Both the position numbers and the translations under genes were made by a program. The notes beneath the pieces were generated by a model that had not been told where the DNA came from, searched no databases, and worked only from the letters and a program-made list of their open reading frames with translations. Of a DNA stretch of 64,000 nt, positions 23,853-32,347 are shown piece after piece (position 1 is the first letter of the stretch; each line of letters starts with the position of its first letter). The stretch is from JAOPZW01 sp963806015 (lineage in GTDB: Bacteria > Actinomycetota > Thermoleophilia > Solirubrobacterales > Solirubrobacteraceae): the NCBI GenBank assembly GCA_963806015.1, contig CAWDWM010000012.1, positions 248,001-312,000 on the forward strand. The letters are read 5' to 3'.

Positions 23853-24928
23853 AGGTCGGCATCGTCGGCATGCCCAACGCCGGCAAGTCCTCGCTGTTCA
23901 ACGCCCTGACGCGCGCGGGCGCCGAGGCGGCGAACTACCCGTTCACCACCATCCAGCCCAACGTCGCGGTGGTGCCGGTCGTCGACGATCGCCTGCAGCA
24001 GGTCGCGGAGACGATCGGGGCCTCGAACCTCGTGCACGACACGATCGACTTCCACGACATCGCCGGCCTCGTGCGCGGCGCCCACGAGGGCGAGGGGCTG
24101 GGCAACCAGTTCCTGGCCAACATCCGCGAGGTCGACGCCATCGTCCACGTCGTGCGCGCCCACCACGATGCCAACGTCGTGCACCCCGAGGGCGACGTCG
24201 ACCCGGCCCGCGACATCGAGACGATCGAGACGGAGCTGCTCTACGCCGACCTCGAGCAGGCCGAGCGCCGCCTGGACCGCGTGACCAAGCAGGCGCGCGG
24301 CGGCGACAAGCAGGCGCAGGCCGAGGAGCGTTGGGTGACCGAGGTCATCGCGGCGCTGCAGGCGGGCCGCCCGGCGCGCACCGTGCCGGTACCCGCCGAC
24401 GCCCCCGACGCGCTGCGCAACCTGCACCCGCTCACCGCCAAGCCGGTGCTGCTCGTCGCCAACGTCGACGAGGGCGACGACACCGTCCCGGCTGCCGTGG
24501 CCGAGCACGCCGAGGCGATCGGCGCGCTCGCTGTCGCGGTGTCCTCGCGCATCGAGGCCGAGCTCTCAGAGCTCGACGACGACGACGCGAAGGCCATCCG
24601 CGAGGACATGGGGATCGGCCAGTCCGGCCTGCGCCGCGTGGTCGACGGCGCCTTCGCGCTGCTGCACCAGATTGCCTTCTTCACCGCCGGCGAGGACAAG
24701 CCCGCGCAGTCCTGGCACATGCGCGACGGCCTCACCGCCTGGCACGCGGCGGGGGAGATCCACTCCGACATCCAGAAGGGCTTCGTGCGCGCCGAGGTCG
24801 TCGGCTGGGACGCGCTCGTGGACGCCGGCGGCTACGCCGGCGCCCGCGATCGCGGCGTCCTGCGCCTGGAGGGGCGCGACTACGTCATGCGCGACGGCGA
24901 CGTCATCACGGTGAAGTTCACGCCGTGA
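23849..24928 (+). CDS. ychF: redox-regulated ATPase/GTPase YchF
   Basis: A protein of 359 residues of the Obg-like family. G1 is GMPNAGKSSL, G2 is NYPFTTIQPN, G3 is DIAGLVRGAHEGEGLGN, and the G4 position reads VANVDE instead of NKxD, consistent with ATP preference. A coiled-coil region and the C-terminal TGS-like domain (FFTAGEDKPAQSWHMRDGLT, GDVITVKFTP) are present. YchF binds ribosomes and participates in oxidative stress responses. It is coupled to the PAP2 gene upstream and convergent with the next gene, with a 4-base gap. Confidence 0.95.
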   Translation: MKVGIVGMPNAGKSSLFNALTRAGAEAANYPFTTIQPNVAVVPVVDDRLQQVAETIGASNLVHDTIDFHDIAGLVRGAHEGEGLGNQFLANIREVDAIVHVVRAHHDANVVHPEGDVDPARDIETIETELLYADLEQAERRLDRVTKQARGGDKQAQAEERWVTEVIAALQAGRPARTVPVPADAPDALRNLHPLTAKPVLLVANVDEGDDTVPAAVAEHAEAIGALAVAVSSRIEAELSELDDDDAKAIREDMGIGQSGLRRVVDGAFALLHQIAFFTAGEDKPAQSWHMRDGLTAWHAAGEIHSDIQKGFVRAEVVGWDALVDAGGYAGARDRGVLRLEGRDYVMRDGDVITVKFTP

Positions 24929-24932
24929 GCGG

Positions 24933-25790
24933 CTACGCCGTCTCGACGTAGTCGCGCGCGGCGAAGCGGTCGACGCGACGGTGGTAGAGGTCGCCGGCCT
25001 TGCCGCCGACGATCGCGAACACCAGCGTGACCACCAGCGCGGCGGCCAGGGTGATGAGCCCGGTGGTCGTCAGCGACTGGTCGCCGACGGCGACGTTGGG
25101 CAGGTTGAGCTGCTGCAGGACGTCGTACTGGCTGCCGCCGATCACGGCGGCGATGGCCAGCGCGGCGCCGATGACGAGCGTCCACACCCACACGCCGATG
25201 CCCTGGCGGGCGCCGTCGAAGCGCGCCATCCGCCCGGCGACGTAACCGCCGCAGTACCACGAGAGCGCGAGCGCCGCGAGCACGACGATCGCGCCGCCCA
25301 GGCCGATGGTGTCGACGCTGCCGGTGCGGACGTCGTTGATCTCGGAGACCCCGAGGGCCACGCCGGCCGCGGCGGCGATGCCCAGCAGGATCGCGGCGAG
25401 GCCGATCGCGCTCAGAAGGCCGAAGAAGGCACTGCCCCAGCGGATGCCGCCGAAACGGTCGCGCTGGCGGGCGCGCATGGCCACCACGGTGTCCTCGGCC
25501 ACTACGGCCGGGATCGTGTGCGGCTCGTCGTCGATGTCGCGGTCGACGACCGGTGCGCGCTCGGTCCGCGCGAACCTGTCGCTCGCGGCGGCGCGGTCGG
25601 TCTCCGCCACGCGCGTGTCGGGGTCGCCGGCCTGGGTCTCGTGCAGCTCCTCGATCCGGCGCTCGCGCGCGGCCGGATCAGCGGCGGGGGCGGCGACGCT
25701 GGTCGCCGGCTCGTCGCGCTCGTCTACGGCGACGGCGCCGCCGTCGGTCTCGCGTGCTGCGTCGTTCGTCTTGCGAAAGCGTCCGAACAT
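24933..25790 (-). CDS. hypothetical membrane protein with long acidic N-terminal region
   Basis: A protein of 285 residues from ATG 25790, preceded by a strong Shine-Dalgarno (GGGAGGGAGT, about 8 bases). Residues 1-125 are charged and disordered (FGRFRKTNDAARETDGG, repeated Asp/Glu/Arg/Ala). Residues about 130-285 hold four transmembrane helices, the last loop being GKAGDLYHRRVDRFAARDYV. The layout resembles small YrzE/TIGR04086-like membrane proteins common in actinobacteria, but I cannot assign a family firmly. Function unknown. Confidence 0.7.
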   Translation of the reverse strand: MFGRFRKTNDAARETDGGAVAVDERDEPATSVAAPAADPAARERRIEELHETQAGDPDTRVAETDRAAASDRFARTERAPVVDRDIDDEPHTIPAVVAEDTVVAMRARQRDRFGGIRWGSAFFGLLSAIGLAAILLGIAAAAGVALGVSEINDVRTGSVDTIGLGGAIVVLAALALSWYCGGYVAGRMARFDGARQGIGVWVWTLVIGAALAIAAVIGGSQYDVLQQLNLPNVAVGDQSLTTTGLITLAAALVVTLVFAIVGGKAGDLYHRRVDRFAARDYVETA

Positions 25791-25833
25791 CGGGGGTACT
25801 CCCTCCCATGGGGTTCGGACAAGGGGTTCCCCG

Positions 25834-26691
25834 TCAGGCCTTGGCCCACGCGTCAAGTCGCTCCGCAAGCCGGTTCATCGACCGCTCGCGCGCGGCCGCG
25901 GCCGCTCCCGCGAAGTCGGTCGGCGCGTCGGCGGGGCGCTCGACGCCCGTGGGCTGCAGCGTGGCGATCTCGCGGAACGCGCGCAGCTCGTCGGCCTGGT
26001 CGGTGAGCGACTGGCGGACCCGCGGGCGCAGGGTGATGGGCAGCGCGAGCAGCGCATCGAGGCTGCCGTGCTCGGTCAGCAACTCGCGGGCGGTCTTCTC
26101 GCCGATGCCCTTGGCGCCCGGCAGCCCATCCGACGGATCGCCGCGCAGGGCGATGAAGTCGGGCACCTGCTCGGGGCGCACGCCGTAGCGCGCGCGGACC
26201 TCCGCGGGCCCGATCGGCTCGGTCTCGCCCTTGCCGGCCGGCCACAGGACGGTGACCGCGTCGGAGACGCACTGGAACATGTCGCGGTCGCCGGTGAAGA
26301 GCAGCGCCTGCCCGCCGGCATCGGCCTCGACCTGCGCGAACCCGCCGAGCAGGTCGTCGGCCTCGAGCGTCTCGTGGCGCAGCACGGTCCAGTTGAACGC
26401 GCCGAAGAACGCCGGGGCGTCCTGCCACTGGGGCACGAGCTCGGGCGGCATGTCGATGCGGTCGGCGTGGTAGGTCGGGTAGAGCTCGACGCGGTAGTGG
26501 GCGGCCTCCTCGCCGAAGCACAGGACCACCGCGCGCGGGTCGTGGCGCTCGACCGCCTGCAGCACGAGGTTGGCCGTGCCCAGCAGCGCGTTGACCGACA
26601 TCCCCTTGCCGTCGGTGATCGTCTTGGGGAGGGCGTAGAACGCGCGGTAGAGCAGGGACGGCGCGTCGACGGCGAGCAGGGGACCGGGCAT
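25834..26691 (-). CDS. stand-alone 5'-3' exonuclease (Pol I N-terminal-like)
   Basis: A protein of 285 residues, MPGPLLAVDAPSLLYRAFYA and so on. It has the acidic metal ligands of the FEN/5'-nuclease family in LLAVDAPSLLYR, EADDLLGG and FTGDRDMFQ. The helix-hairpin-helix DPSDGLPGAKGIGEKTARELL is clear. There is no polymerase domain, so it resembles ExoIX or the separate 5' nuclease found in actinobacteria. It probably removes RNA primers or flaps. It is divergent from the MFS gene across about 30 bases. Confidence 0.93.
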   Translation of the reverse strand: MPGPLLAVDAPSLLYRAFYALPKTITDGKGMSVNALLGTANLVLQAVERHDPRAVVLCFGEEAAHYRVELYPTYHADRIDMPPELVPQWQDAPAFFGAFNWTVLRHETLEADDLLGGFAQVEADAGGQALLFTGDRDMFQCVSDAVTVLWPAGKGETEPIGPAEVRARYGVRPEQVPDFIALRGDPSDGLPGAKGIGEKTARELLTEHGSLDALLALPITLRPRVRQSLTDQADELRAFREIATLQPTGVERPADAPTDFAGAAAAARERSMNRLAERLDAWAKA

Positions 26692-26720
26692 GGCGGCTGA
26701 TCCTAAATAGCCTGCCGCTC

Positions 26721-27839
26721 GTGCGGCGCGCGCTCGCCTCGGCCACCTTCCCGCTGTACGTCGGCGGCTTCATCGGGCCCTTCGGCGGCGGCGTGATCGC
26801 CGTGCTGTTCCCGCAGCTGCGCGACGCCTTCGACGCGACGACGGGCGAGGTCGCCGTCGCCATTCCCGCCTACTTCGTGCCCTTTGCGGTGTTCCAGCTG
26901 GTGTCGGGCACGATCGGCGAGCGTTTGGGGCGCCGGCGCGTCGTGCGCACGGGCTACGTCGCCTACGCGATCGCCAGCGTCGCCGCGGCGCTGGCGCCGA
27001 CGATCGGGCTCTTCATCGTCGCGCGGGCGGCGTCGGGCACGGCCAACGCGTTCCTGACGCCGCTGCTGCTGGCGGGTCTGGCCGAGGTCACCGAGCGCGA
27101 GCGATTGGGACGGGCAGTCGGGACCTTCGCTGCCGTGCAGACCGCCGCGATCGCCCTCGCACCCGCGGTCGGCGGCGTGCTCGGCGAGATCGACTGGCGG
27201 CTGGCGTTTCTCGCGCCCGCGGCGGTCGCCGTCGCGCTCGCCTTCGTCCCGCCGCCCGACGCCCATCGCCGCGCCGGCGCCGAGCCCGCGCGCCTGCGCG
27301 CCGCGTTCACCCACCGCGTCGGCCTGCTGTCCACCGCCGCGTTCGCGGGCTACGCGGGCGTCACCAGCCTCGGCTTCCTCGTCGCGCTGCGCTGCAGCGA
27401 CGCGTTCGGCCTGGGCTCGAGCGCGCGCGGCGCGGTGCTCGCCGGCTTCGGCGTCGCCGGCATGGTCTCCGGCCGTCCATCCGGGCGGCTCGTCGACCGT
27501 CTGGGGCGGATCTCGGTGACCGTCGCCGGCGCCTTCATCTGCGCCGGGTTGGTCGGACTCATCGGGGCCGCGGGGAGCGTCACCACCCTGGCGCTGCTGT
27601 GGCTCGCCGCGGGCGCGGCCTCGTCTCTGATCTGGGCCGGGCTCAACACGCTGACCATCGAGGCGGTGCCCGCCAACCGCGCGGGGGCGACCTCGGTCAT
27701 CTCGGCCTTCAAGTTCGCCGGCAACGCCGCGGCCCCGGCCATGTGGCTGCCGCTCTACGCGCGCGACGTGCGCCTGGCCTTCCTGGCCGCCGGCGCGGCG
27801 TCGGCGCTGGTGGGTGCGGTCGCCCTGCGCCTGCGCTGA
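26721..27839 (+). CDS. MFS transporter
   Basis: A protein of 372 residues with GTG start and about twelve hydrophobic helices. The conserved cytoplasmic loop between helices 2 and 3 is GTIGERLGRRRVVRTGYVAY, and RLVDRLGRISVTVAG forms the equivalent loop in the second half. It belongs to the drug/sugar efflux type of the major facilitator superfamily. The substrate is unknown. It is followed 15 bases later by the MaoC-type gene, with which it may be co-transcribed. Confidence 0.88.
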   Translation: MRRALASATFPLYVGGFIGPFGGGVIAVLFPQLRDAFDATTGEVAVAIPAYFVPFAVFQLVSGTIGERLGRRRVVRTGYVAYAIASVAAALAPTIGLFIVARAASGTANAFLTPLLLAGLAEVTERERLGRAVGTFAAVQTAAIALAPAVGGVLGEIDWRLAFLAPAAVAVALAFVPPPDAHRRAGAEPARLRAAFTHRVGLLSTAAFAGYAGVTSLGFLVALRCSDAFGLGSSARGAVLAGFGVAGMVSGRPSGRLVDRLGRISVTVAGAFICAGLVGLIGAAGSVTTLALLWLAAGAASSLIWAGLNTLTIEAVPANRAGATSVISAFKFAGNAAAPAMWLPLYARDVRLAFLAAGAASALVGAVALRLR

Positions 27840-27854
27840 CTACATTTCCCGCCC

Positions 27855-28310
27855 ATGCTCACCATCACCGGCATCGACGAACTCAAGGCCAAGGTCGGCG
27901 AGGAGCTCGGCGTCAGCGAGTGGCACGAGGTCACCCAGGAGGAGATCGATGCCTTCGCCGACGCGACCGGCGACCACCAGTGGATCCACGTCGACCCCGA
28001 TCGCGCGGCGCAGTCCCCGTTCGGCTCGACCATCGCCCACGGCCTCCTCACACTCGCCCTCGGTCCGCGCTTCACCTACGAGACCTACGAGGTCGAGGGC
28101 TTCGCTTTCGGCGTCAACTACGGCTACGACCGCATCCGCTTCCCGGCGCCGCTGCCCGTCGACTCGCGCGTACGGATGCGCGCGACGCTCGGCAGCGTCG
28201 ACGACGTTCCGGGCGGCATCCAGATGAAGGTCACACAGACCTTCGAGCTCGAGGGCGGGGAGAAGCCCGTGTGCGTCGCCGAGCAGCTCGTGCGGCTCTA
28301 CACGGGCTGA
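27855..28310 (+). CDS. MaoC family dehydratase
   Basis: A hotdog-fold protein of 151 residues. The hydratase-2 motif FADATGDHQWIHVDPDRAAQ supplies the catalytic Asp/His pair, and PFGSTIAHGLLTLAL follows. It probably hydrates an enoyl-CoA of the R type. It resembles actinobacterial (R)-specific enoyl-CoA hydratases of about 150 residues. It follows the MFS gene and is convergent with the next gene across only 16 bases. Confidence 0.93.
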   Translation: MLTITGIDELKAKVGEELGVSEWHEVTQEEIDAFADATGDHQWIHVDPDRAAQSPFGSTIAHGLLTLALGPRFTYETYEVEGFAFGVNYGYDRIRFPAPLPVDSRVRMRATLGSVDDVPGGIQMKVTQTFELEGGEKPVCVAEQLVRLYTG

Positions 28311-28326
28311 CTCCCGGGCCCGGGGT
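28311..28326. terminator. self-complementary 12-mer between two convergent genes
   Basis: The 16-base gap between the MaoC gene (plus) and the membrane-protein gene (minus) is almost filled by the perfect palindrome CCCGGGCCCGGG at 28313-28324. It can fold on either strand together with flanking coding sequence and may end transcription in both directions. No U-tract is present, as is usual in high-G+C actinobacteria. Assignment as terminator is inference. Confidence 0.4.
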
Positions 28327-28959
28327 CTAGACGGCCGGCGCCGGGGCGGCGCTGGGCTCGGGGCTCACGACCTCGTCCTCCTTGCGTGCGGCGGTGCCGA
28401 GGAGCCCGAGTGTGACGACGAGGAAGCCGATGCCGGTGAGCAGCAGCGCGGCGCCCATGACGATCGAGAACAGCGCGACGTTCTCCGCGAAGTAGCTCGT
28501 GTTCAGCGCCGTGGCCAGAGCGGTCTCGGTGACCCACGTGTTGCGCGCGGCATTGGGGACCGGCTTCTTGGTGGCCGGATCGATCGCCGCGGCGGTCTTG
28601 TCACTGGTCGGCTTGCCCGACGCGTCGAGATACTGGCCCATCTCGGAGTAGACCAGGCCGCCGCTCGCCTCGAGCGCATGGATGCGCATGTACTGCGCGA
28701 AGCAGCGAGCGTTGGCCCCGCTGTCGACGGCCTTGCCGGCCACCGAGCAACTCGGCACCGCGATGTTCTTCAGCCCGGCCTCCTTGGCCGCGGCCGCGAT
28801 GGCGACGGGTGTCATGTCGTCCGAGCCGACGATCTTCTCGGCGGCCAGGTTGTCGCGAACGGTGCTGCGTCCGTTGGCGCCGATGATCATCGACGCGACC
28901 CCGAAGACGATCAGGACGGCGCTGGCGGCGATCCCCGCGTAGCGAAGGTACTTGCTCAT
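28327..28959 (-). CDS. two-span membrane protein with extracytoplasmic domain, unknown function
   Basis: A protein of 210 residues starting MSKYLRYAGIAASAVLIVFG. Helix 1 spans about residues 7-28 and helix 2 about 165-190 (IVMGAALLLTGIGFLVVTLG). Between them is a domain of about 135 residues with two Cys (VPSCSVAG and NARCFAQY), probably exposed outside the membrane and disulphide-linked. The short C-terminal tail is Pro/Ala/Glu-rich. The RDNLAAEKIVGSDDMTP stretch looks like a conserved family motif I have seen only in uncharacterised actinobacterial proteins. A Shine-Dalgarno-like GAGAGGAA lies upstream. Confidence 0.75.
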   Translation of the reverse strand: MSKYLRYAGIAASAVLIVFGVASMIIGANGRSTVRDNLAAEKIVGSDDMTPVAIAAAAKEAGLKNIAVPSCSVAGKAVDSGANARCFAQYMRIHALEASGGLVYSEMGQYLDASGKPTSDKTAAAIDPATKKPVPNAARNTWVTETALATALNTSYFAENVALFSIVMGAALLLTGIGFLVVTLGLLGTAARKEDEVVSPEPSAAPAPAV

Positions 28960-29189
28960 GGCATTCGTTCCTCTCTGCAACCTAGGCGTCGGAGCGCGTT
29001 TTCGCTCGCGCGCCGAGAGCCCGATCGGGATGGGTGTTTCCTGGACGGCTATCCGTCGCTGGGGAACGATGCTCGTGGAGGACGCCGTGGGCCGTGTGGC
29101 CGGCGGTGCTCTGCGCGAAGGTCGCTTCGCAGAAGCGGGGTGGCCCCGTGGGGCCACCGTACTCGCTTTTCCGTTCGTCGCCCCGCTGG
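28960..29189. promoter_or_regulatory. intergenic region with two hairpins
   Basis: No gene is evident in this stretch between two minus-strand genes. Two stem-loops are seen: GCGAAG / CTTCGC at 29115-29130 with a 4-base loop, and a perfect 9-base stem GGTGGCCCC (29139-29147) / GGGGCCACC (29150-29158) with a 2-base loop. The second lies about 31 bases past the SpoIID stop on the minus strand and is a likely terminator. The part nearest 28960 should hold the promoter and ribosome site of the membrane-protein gene. Confidence 0.5.
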
Positions 29190-30614
29190 CTACGCAACGT
29201 GCACGGACGGCCCCACGGCCTGCCCGTAGACCACCCGGTACACCCCCGGTGCGGGGACGGCGACCGAGTAGCGCCCGCCCCGCAGGACCTGCGCGTCGGC
29301 CGCGGTGACCCAGCGCGTGCCCTGGTGGCGCTCGACGTGCAGCCAGCGGCCCGTCCGCGCCGGGGCGATGGTGCCCTCCAGGCGCGACGCGTGCGCGGCG
29401 GCGGCGCGGGCGACCGGCGAGACTCCGCCCGTGGGGTCGCCGGGCGTGGCCGGCGGCTGCTTCTTGGGCTTCGGCTTGCTCGCCTTGGAGGTCACCGAGG
29501 TGAAGAAGGCCCACGTGTCGAAGAGCCCGAAGGCCGAGCGCAGCTGCGGCCCGGTGACGGTGGTCACGCCGCGGGTCCCGACCACCTGCGCGCGCACGAC
29601 GCGCGGCGAGACGCCACGCTGCAGGACCTTGATGCGCTTGAAGCGACCCTGCAGGTAGCGGTGCAGCTTGCGCTGGACCTGGGCGGCGGTGAACCGGAAG
29701 GGGCCCCAGCGGTGCTTGGGCGAGACGGTGTCGAACGGATCCTCGACCGCCTTCAACCACGGCTTGGGCTGTGAGCCGACGAACGAGTTCTCGACGTCCT
29801 CGGTCTCGCCGCCGGAGGTCGAGAAGAAGTAGGTGGTGACCGGCTGGCCGCCGAAGGTGACGACCTGCCCGGTGGTGGCCTGCACGGCCGCGTCGGTGTT
29901 GGGCGTCTCGGCCGAGACGCCGCGGTAGACCTGCGAGCGCGTGTCGGCGTACTGGTCGAAGACGCCGCCGCCCGCGTGGGTCGTGATCGCGTAGGTGCGC
30001 GCGGCCACGGCCTGGGCCTTGAGCGCCTCGGTGGGCCACGCCGACGGGCTCTCGCCGCTGACCACGCCGCGCACGTAGTCCTCGAGGTCGAGTGCGTTGA
30101 CGGCGATGAGGCCCGAGCCCGAGGCGCTGATGAGCAGCGAGCCGCGGTACAGGCCGTCGCGCACGCCGGGCACCGACGTGCCGTTGAGGCGCAGCGGCTG
30201 GCCGACGGGGGCGTCGACGCGCAGCGTCCCGGCGACGGTGCCCACGCTCTTGCCGCTCGCGTCGCGCAGCTGCAGGCCGGCGGCGGTGCGGCGCACGCTG
30301 TAGGCCTGGGCCGGGTCGAGCTTCTGGTCGCCGGCGTTCAGGCCGCCGGCGAAGGAGATCGACTTCTTGCTGCCCTGCAACAGGACCTTGACCTCGGGAT
30401 TGGCGTCGAGCGCTCCCAGCGTGGTGCCCGAGTAGTAGTGCGCGAGGATGTAGTCGTAGGTCTTCAGGTGCAGCGAGTAGCCGTACGTGCCGTACTGGCT
30501 CATGCCGATGCCGTGGCCGAAGCCGGCGCCCGTGATGGTCAGCTTCGTCGCGGCCTGCGCCGCCGGGGCGGCGGCGAGCAGGAGCGCGACGGCGGCGAGG
30601 ACGAGCTTGCGCAT
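29190..30614 (-). CDS. secreted SpoIID/LytB domain protein
   Basis: A protein of 474 residues with signal peptide (MRKLVLAAVALLLAAAPAAQ, cleavage near AQAA). The SpoIID/LytB core contains GAGFGHGIGMSQYGTYGYS, NALDLEDYVRGVVSGESPSA, KAQAVAARTYAI and TYFFSTSGGETEDVENSFVG. The core is the lytic transglycosylase-like fold that removes peptide-free glycan in sporulating bacteria. After about residue 380 there is a low-complexity Lys/Pro linker and a C-terminal beta domain. The organism need not sporulate; actinobacterial members probably act in cell-wall remodelling. The catalytic-type Glu in SGESPSAWP is present. Confidence 0.88.
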   Translation of the reverse strand: MRKLVLAAVALLLAAAPAAQAATKLTITGAGFGHGIGMSQYGTYGYSLHLKTYDYILAHYYSGTTLGALDANPEVKVLLQGSKKSISFAGGLNAGDQKLDPAQAYSVRRTAAGLQLRDASGKSVGTVAGTLRVDAPVGQPLRLNGTSVPGVRDGLYRGSLLISASGSGLIAVNALDLEDYVRGVVSGESPSAWPTEALKAQAVAARTYAITTHAGGGVFDQYADTRSQVYRGVSAETPNTDAAVQATTGQVVTFGGQPVTTYFFSTSGGETEDVENSFVGSQPKPWLKAVEDPFDTVSPKHRWGPFRFTAAQVQRKLHRYLQGRFKRIKVLQRGVSPRVVRAQVVGTRGVTTVTGPQLRSAFGLFDTWAFFTSVTSKASKPKPKKQPPATPGDPTGGVSPVARAAAAHASRLEGTIAPARTGRWLHVERHQGTRWVTAADAQVLRGGRYSVAVPAPGVYRVVYGQAVGPSVHVA

Positions 30615-30668
30615 GCCTCTTCCCGAACGCCACCGGGATGGGGGAGTTGCGGTGCTAGCTTGCATGCG

Positions 30669-32315
30669 ATGGCTCAGGGTAACCGGCGCGCCAGCGACGT
30701 GTTCGTCGAGTGCCTGGAGGCGGAAGGGGTCAAGTACGTCTTCGGAATCCCCGGGGAGGAGACCCTGGATCTCAACCAGTCGCTGGCCAGTTCCTCGGTC
30801 TCCTTCATCCCTGTTCGACACGAGCAGGGCGGGGCCTACATGGCCGACATGTACGGGCGCCTGACCGGGCGCGCCGGCGTCTGCCTGGGCACGCTGGGCC
30901 CGGGGGCGATGAACCTCGTCACCGCGATCGGCGACGCCTTCCTGGACCGCGCGCCGCTCGTCGCCCTCACCGGCCAGGCCGACCTCGAGCGGATGCACAA
31001 GGAGTCCCATCAGTTCATCGACCTCGTCGAGCTCTTCCGACCCATCACCAAGTGGAACGCGCGCGTCGCGAGCCCGGAGATCATCCCCGAGGTCGTGCGC
31101 AAGGCCTTCAAGGTGGCAGAGTCCGAGAAGCCCGGCGCCACCCACCTCGAGCTGCCCGAGGACGTCATGGCCGCCGAGGTCGACGCCGCTCCTCTGCCCC
31201 GCCGCCGGCCGGTCGAGCCCGAGCCCGCGGCCCGCGAGCTGCTCAAGGCCGTCGACCTCATCCGCAACGCCATCAACCCGGTGGCCCTGGCCGGCAACGG
31301 CGTCGTCCGCGCCCGCGGCGCGCCGGCCCTGCGCGAGTTCTGCCGCGCGACCGGCATCGCCGTGGCCGAGACCTTCATGGGCAAGGGACTGCTCGACTAC
31401 ACCGACCCCAAGGCGCTGGGGACCGTCGGGCTGCATTCGCGCGACTACGCGCTGGCCGGGTTCGACGACGCCGACGTGGTCATCGCGATCGGCTACGACC
31501 TCGTCGAGCACGCCCCCTCGCACTGGAACCCGCGGCGCGACAAGAAGATCGTCGTCATCGACTCCCAGGCGGCCGAGATCGACGAGTACTTCACGCCCGA
31601 GGTCGAGCTCGTCGGCGACATCTACCACGTGCTCACGCGGCTGGCTGAGGAGTGCCGCGACGTTCCGCACTCCGGCGGGTCGCAGCGTCTGCGCGACGTC
31701 GTGCTCGGGCGCTTCGAGCAGGCCAAGGACGACGACGCCTTCCCCATGCAGCCCCCGCGGGCGCTGTGGGAGATCCGTCAGGCGCTGGGCCGCGAGGACA
31801 TCCTGATCTCTGACGTGGGGCTGCACAAGCTGTGGATCGGCCGCATGTTCCCCGCTCATGAGCCGAACACCGTCCTCATTGCAAACGGTCTTGCAGGCAT
31901 GGGCTTCGCGCTGCCCTGCGCGGTCGCCGCGAAGCTCGTGCACCCCGAGCGCAAGGTGGTCACCGTCAATGGCGACGGCGGCTTCCTCATGAACGTCCAG
32001 GAGCTCGAGACGGCGATGCGCCTGAAGACGCCGTTCGTGAACATCGTCTGGGAGAACCGCCAGTTCGGCTCCATCGTCTGGAAGCAGGACAGCAAGTTCG
32101 GCGAGCACTTCGGGGTCGACTTCACCAATCCCGACTTCGTGCGCCTGGCCGAGTCCTTCGGCATGCCGGCGTGGCGCTGCCAGGGCGTCGACGACCTCGG
32201 GCGCCACCTGCGCCACGCCCTCGCGCTCGACCTGCCGTCGCTGATCGTGATGCCGATCGACTACTCGATCGACGTCGCCATCAGCGAGCTGGGGACCGAG
32301 ACCGTGTCCACGTGA
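30669..32315 (+). CDS. thiamine-diphosphate enzyme, acetolactate synthase large-subunit type
   Basis: A protein of 548 residues. The ThDP-activating Glu is in RHEQGGAYMADMYGRLTG, and the pyrophosphate/Mg motif is NGDGGFLMNVQELETA..WEN. The three-domain layout fits acetolactate synthase and related decarboxylases. No regulatory small subunit gene follows; instead an aldehyde dehydrogenase and a cyclase-family hydrolase do. A catabolic acetolactate synthase or a 2-oxoacid decarboxylase acting in a degradation route is therefore as likely as valine synthesis. ATG 30669 is divergent from the SpoIID-like gene. Confidence 0.88.
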   Translation: MAQGNRRASDVFVECLEAEGVKYVFGIPGEETLDLNQSLASSSVSFIPVRHEQGGAYMADMYGRLTGRAGVCLGTLGPGAMNLVTAIGDAFLDRAPLVALTGQADLERMHKESHQFIDLVELFRPITKWNARVASPEIIPEVVRKAFKVAESEKPGATHLELPEDVMAAEVDAAPLPRRRPVEPEPAARELLKAVDLIRNAINPVALAGNGVVRARGAPALREFCRATGIAVAETFMGKGLLDYTDPKALGTVGLHSRDYALAGFDDADVVIAIGYDLVEHAPSHWNPRRDKKIVVIDSQAAEIDEYFTPEVELVGDIYHVLTRLAEECRDVPHSGGSQRLRDVVLGRFEQAKDDDAFPMQPPRALWEIRQALGREDILISDVGLHKLWIGRMFPAHEPNTVLIANGLAGMGFALPCAVAAKLVHPERKVVTVNGDGGFLMNVQELETAMRLKTPFVNIVWENRQFGSIVWKQDSKFGEHFGVDFTNPDFVRLAESFGMPAWRCQGVDDLGRHLRHALALDLPSLIVMPIDYSIDVAISELGTETVST

Positions 32316-32347
32316 GTGCGCGGCTCGCCGCTGGGTAGAGTCGCCCC